Positions 5,642 to 7,323 of a stretch of DNA of 7,323 nt are shown here, one piece after another. The stretch's first letter is position 1; every line of letters begins with the position of its first letter. Position numbers and translations under genes: made by a program. Under the pieces are notes generated by a model, which had not been told where the DNA came from, ran no database searches, and worked only from the letters and a program-made list of their open reading frames with translations. Location: NCBI GenBank assembly GCA_002382735.1, contig DFZN01000051.1, positions 1-7,323 of the forward strand, written 5' to 3'. Source of the stretch: a bacterium UBP11_UBA4055. GTDB lineage: Bacteria > UBA4055.

Positions 5642-6082
5642 ATGAAGACCAATGTGAAAAATGTTTCAAAAATATTTCCTGTAACGACCGGTAAAAAAAC
5701 AGAACTGCCGTTCTACACGGAAAAACTTTCCGCAGGATTTCCTTCTCCGGCGAGTGATTACATGGAAAAAGCTCTGGATCTTAATGAATACCTGATAAAG
5801 AACCCTTCGGCAACTTTTTTTGTGGAGATCGCCGGAGATTCGATGACAGGCGCAGGAATTCATTCGGGCGACATACTTATCGTTGACAGGTCTCTCGAAG
5901 CAAAACACAACAGAATCGTCGTCGCTGTAATTAACGGGGAATTTACCGTAAAAAGACTTTCGTGGCAGAAGGGAAAAATAAGACTCATCCCTGAAAATCC
6001 CGCCTATGATCCGATCGAGATAAAAGAAGGCACGGAATTCGAGATCTGGGGCGTAGCAACCAATGTTATACACAAACTTTAA
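5642..6082 (+). CDS. umuD: UmuD-type self-cleaving SOS peptidase (error-prone polymerase V subunit)
   Basis: At 146 aa this matches UmuD (139 aa in E. coli) along its length. The self-cleavage site is Ala31-Gly32 in SAGFPSPASDYMEKALDLNEYL. The catalytic serine is in VEIAGDSMTGAGI (S67), and the general-base lysine is in GEFTVKRL (K104). These correspond to C24-G25, S60 and K97 of E. coli with a constant offset of seven. The fold is the S24 peptidase domain, and there is no helix-turn-helix, so it is not LexA. RecA filaments trigger cleavage to UmuD', which joins UmuC to form a translesion polymerase. The usual umuC partner does not follow; the next gene is a lipoprotein 303 bases away. The partner may be elsewhere, or this copy may act alone. 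The ATG fits the start of the family alignment. Confidence 0.93.
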   Translation: MKTNVKNVSKIFPVTTGKKTELPFYTEKLSAGFPSPASDYMEKALDLNEYLIKNPSATFFVEIAGDSMTGAGIHSGDILIVDRSLEAKHNRIVVAVINGEFTVKRLSWQKGKIRLIPENPAYDPIEIKEGTEFEIWGVATNVIHKL

Positions 6083-6113
6083 AAGAACATCTGTTTTTGA
6101 AATAATTCATTGC

Positions 6114-6142
6114 TTGACATTACAGGTCCGATAATTTAAATT
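6114..6142 (+). promoter_or_regulatory. Consensus-like promoter upstream of the long leader
   Basis: A perfect TTGACA (6114-6119) is followed after 17 bases by TAAATT (6137-6142). The predicted start of transcription is near 6149, about 237 bases before the lipoprotein ATG. This is the better of the plus-strand promoters in the window and separates the lipoprotein unit from umuD. Confidence 0.6.
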
Positions 6143-6385
6143 TAGGCCGTCCGTAATAATACGGTCATAAAAATAAAACAAAGTTCTGAAGTCTTGTCTC
6201 CTAAAGCTCACCTGCCATGGAGAAAGACCGATGGGTCGTCTTCGAAAGGAAACGGTCTCCCGTGCTTGGAAAGGAGCTGAAATTGAAATCTAAAACTAAA
6301 TATTGCGTTATTACGCCGGAAAAAGCACGGACGGACTTTTGTTTGGAAAAATCAACAACTCAAAACTAAACAAAAGGAGTGGCAA
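6143..6385 (+). other. Long 5' leader with competing RNA pairings, or a separate structured small RNA
   Basis: This fills most of the 303-base stretch without an established gene between umuD and the lipoprotein. Bases 6147-6154 (CCGTCCGT) pair perfectly with 6327-6334 (ACGGACGG), bringing the predicted 5' end next to the 3' part. Bases 6260-6267 (CCGTGCTT) pair perfectly with 6323-6330 (AAGCACGG), and this excludes the first pairing. A local stem (6151-6154 with 6161-6164) also competes with the first. Further short stems are 6225-6230 with 6253-6258, 6226-6229 with 6234-6237, 6205-6209 with 6274-6278, and 6305-6308 with 6313-6316. The arrangement looks like a switch, but it matches no riboswitch class I know. 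A broken T-rich tract (6337-6344) follows the closing stem, so a free RNA of about 190 nt is possible. AAGGAGT at 6374-6380 is the lipoprotein ribosome site. Confidence 0.4.
6231..6293 (+). CDS. Possible 20-codon leader peptide upstream of the lipoprotein gene
   Basis: An ATG at 6231 is preceded by GGAGA (6219-6223) at seven bases' distance, a better ribosome site than most in this window. The frame ends at TAA 6291-6293 and encodes MGRLRKETVSRAWKGAEIEI. It has no tandem codons for one amino acid, so classic amino-acid attenuation is not evident. The 6260-6267 pairing strand lies inside this frame. A translating ribosome would free bases 6323-6330 to pair with the 5' end. A second frame from ATG 6217 (50 codons, to 6369) overlaps but has no ribosome site. 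The evidence is thin, and a purely structural role for the RNA is equally likely. Confidence 0.25.
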   Translation: MGRLRKETVSRAWKGAEIEI

Positions 6386-7231
6386 ATGTTCAAAAAAATG
6401 ATCAGGGTGCTGGGATTGTCTTTACTGGTTATCTCGGTATTCACAGCGTGCAGTGACGACGACGATCCTGCAAGCCCGACAACTTACGAAAGTATATTCG
6501 TTCACTGGATGAATGACTCTACTGAAGTATCTTTTAAAAACATGACTACAACGGACTTAAACAGTGAAACTGTCATCGGTCTGCAGAATTTCATCACGGA
6601 CGCTAATGTACCTCAGGACGCGGACGCTACTTTCTTCACGGCTGTTGATGAATATGAAGCCCGTCAGCTGTACGCATATCACATCATAGGGGAAGACGGA
6701 TTTTCAGCATCAGGTGTAAAAGGCTATCCGAACAATACCTGGTACGAACTTGGTAAAGGTTATATCAATTTCGAATCAAGGGATGTATCCTTCCCTGATG
6801 TTCCGGAAGAAAATTTCGATATCGCGGGAGCTTATAATGTAAAAGAAACCAGACATATTGCCATCAAAAGGAAATTCGACATGGTCTGCAACGACACAAT
6901 AAACTTCTTCTATGAACTCGACGGTATGCCGACTGTTGAGGTCGTGAATTTTGATGGTGTAAATGAAAATGCGATCGCACTGACCAGTTTCTTTGCCAAA
7001 GCCGTTGAAGATTCGATTAATATAGGGGTTATAAATGACAATAATCTTCCCAGTATGATGTTCAATATCCGTTCAGCCGACGACTGGGGCCCTTCTACTG
7101 AGCTTACATGGACCCAGCTTCAGACAGGATACTGGCTGACAAAAAGTCTGAAGACCATTTTCACTGATCCGGCGCTTACAGGCGGAGCTTACAAGCTGAA
7201 ATATCTTGAGAAAATAACTGCACATGAATAA
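6386..7231 (+). CDS. Lipoprotein of unknown function with two copies of one domain and a possible surface-export signal
   Basis: I do not recognise this 281-aa protein. Residues 1-21 are a type II signal peptide (MFKKMIR, a hydrophobic core, then VFTAC), with the lipidated cysteine at C22. The mature end CSDDDDP resembles the SDDDD lipoprotein surface-export signal I recall for Bacteroides, so it may face outwards. The body contains two related units. Unit 1 (about 45-164) runs STEVSF, ETVIGLQNFI, IIGEDGF, NTWYELGKGY and AGAYNVK. Unit 2 (about 182-279) runs PTVEVVNF, NAIALTSFF, IRSADDW, LTWTQLQTGYW and GGAYKLK. The shared pattern is '(E/A)D(G/D)(F/W) ... TW..L..GY ... F.D ... GAY.(V/L)K'. A distant link to sulfite-oxidase-type molybdopterin domains crossed my mind, but I cannot support it. 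AAGGAGT gives a strong ribosome site. The next gene overlaps its stop. Confidence 0.8.
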   Translation: MFKKMIRVLGLSLLVISVFTACSDDDDPASPTTYESIFVHWMNDSTEVSFKNMTTTDLNSETVIGLQNFITDANVPQDADATFFTAVDEYEARQLYAYHIIGEDGFSASGVKGYPNNTWYELGKGYINFESRDVSFPDVPEENFDIAGAYNVKETRHIAIKRKFDMVCNDTINFFYELDGMPTVEVVNFDGVNENAIALTSFFAKAVEDSINIGVINDNNLPSMMFNIRSADDWGPSTELTWTQLQTGYWLTKSLKTIFTDPALTGGAYKLKYLEKITAHE

Positions 7232-7323
7232 TACGCTCACTTACATTCTTATTTCTCTGCTTATCATCTCAGGGTCCGTTTTCGGTATTGATGAAGACGG
7301 GCTTGAGATGACCTATGACGCTG
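7224..7323 (+). CDS. N-terminal part of an exported protein of unknown function, cut by the window end
   Basis: The ATG at 7224 lies inside the end of the lipoprotein gene, eight bases before its last stop base and in another frame. The visible 33 residues begin MNNTLTYILISLLIISGSVFG, a typical signal peptide, and cleavage would probably fall after SVFG. The mature part starts IDEDGLEMTYDA and continues beyond the window. No good Shine-Dalgarno sequence is visible just before the ATG, so translation is probably coupled to the lipoprotein. The tight overlap suggests that the two exported proteins act together at the envelope. Too little is visible to name a family. Confidence 0.65.
   Translation, partial: MNNTLTYILISLLIISGSVFGIDEDGLEMTYDA

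Noticed and set aside
5666..6073. Minus-strand open frame of about 135 codons opposite umuD
   Set aside because: UmuD motifs on the plus strand are complete. The antisense product is rich in Cys, Phe and Arg and resembles no protein.
5642..6082. Interpretation of the S24 peptidase as LexA
   Set aside because: There is no N-terminal helix-turn-helix and the length and cleavage-site context (AGFPSPA) are those of UmuD.
6225..6237. ACCGATGGG resembling the 3' end of a GEMM-I (cyclic di-GMP) riboswitch
   Set aside because: None of the required upstream conserved blocks of GEMM-I is present, so the match is a short coincidence.

Overview
The window reads as a chromosomal stretch from an uncultured Gram-negative bacterium, most likely a candidate phylum of the FCB group (Delongbacteria or Cloacimonadota-like). 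This is inference. It rests on an RND efflux adaptor, an exported FG-GAP/fibronectin-III protein of a style common in those phyla, and a lipoprotein whose mature end begins Cys-Ser-Asp-Asp-Asp-Asp, which resembles the Bacteroidota surface-export signal. There are no rRNA or tRNA genes, CRISPR arrays, or recognisable insertion sequences.

Layout. Bases 1-170 (+) are the tail of an RND efflux periplasmic adaptor. Bases 239-698 (+) hold two small overlapping genes; the first is unrecognised and the second faintly resembles DUF6922. They converge on a minus-strand block running from 5528 down to 711. In transcription order that block is yggS (PLP homeostasis), a two-domain yggT membrane protein, a DivIVA-domain coiled-coil protein, a short purine nucleoside phosphorylase (PNP)-like protein lacking most active-site residues, a hipB-hipA toxin-antitoxin pair with its own strong promoter, and an exported FG-GAP/Fn3 protein. 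On the plus strand, divergent from yggS, is a UmuD-type self-cleaving SOS peptidase with no umuC after it. A 303-base gene-poor stretch follows, holding a consensus-like promoter and a long, apparently structured leader. The leader precedes an unrecognised lipoprotein gene (6386-7231), and that gene overlaps the start of another exported-protein gene cut off by the window end.

How the genes work together. yggS-yggT-divIVA-PNP-like looks like one operon: 4-bp ATGA overlap, 16-bp gap, 8-bp gap. It recalls the cell-division and envelope-growth neighbourhood of Gram-positives (ylmE-sepF-ylmG-ylmH-divIVA), but without sepF. The hipBA promoter starts directly after the operon's last stop codon, with palindromes beside and across it that could be autoregulatory operators. 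The yggS and umuD promoters share a 113-bp divergent region, each with a palindrome in its spacer, and the umuD promoter predicts a nearly leaderless mRNA.

The most unusual items are the PNP-like pseudoenzyme, the leader with competing long-range pairings and a short upstream ORF, and the lipoprotein built from two copies of a domain I do not recognise.
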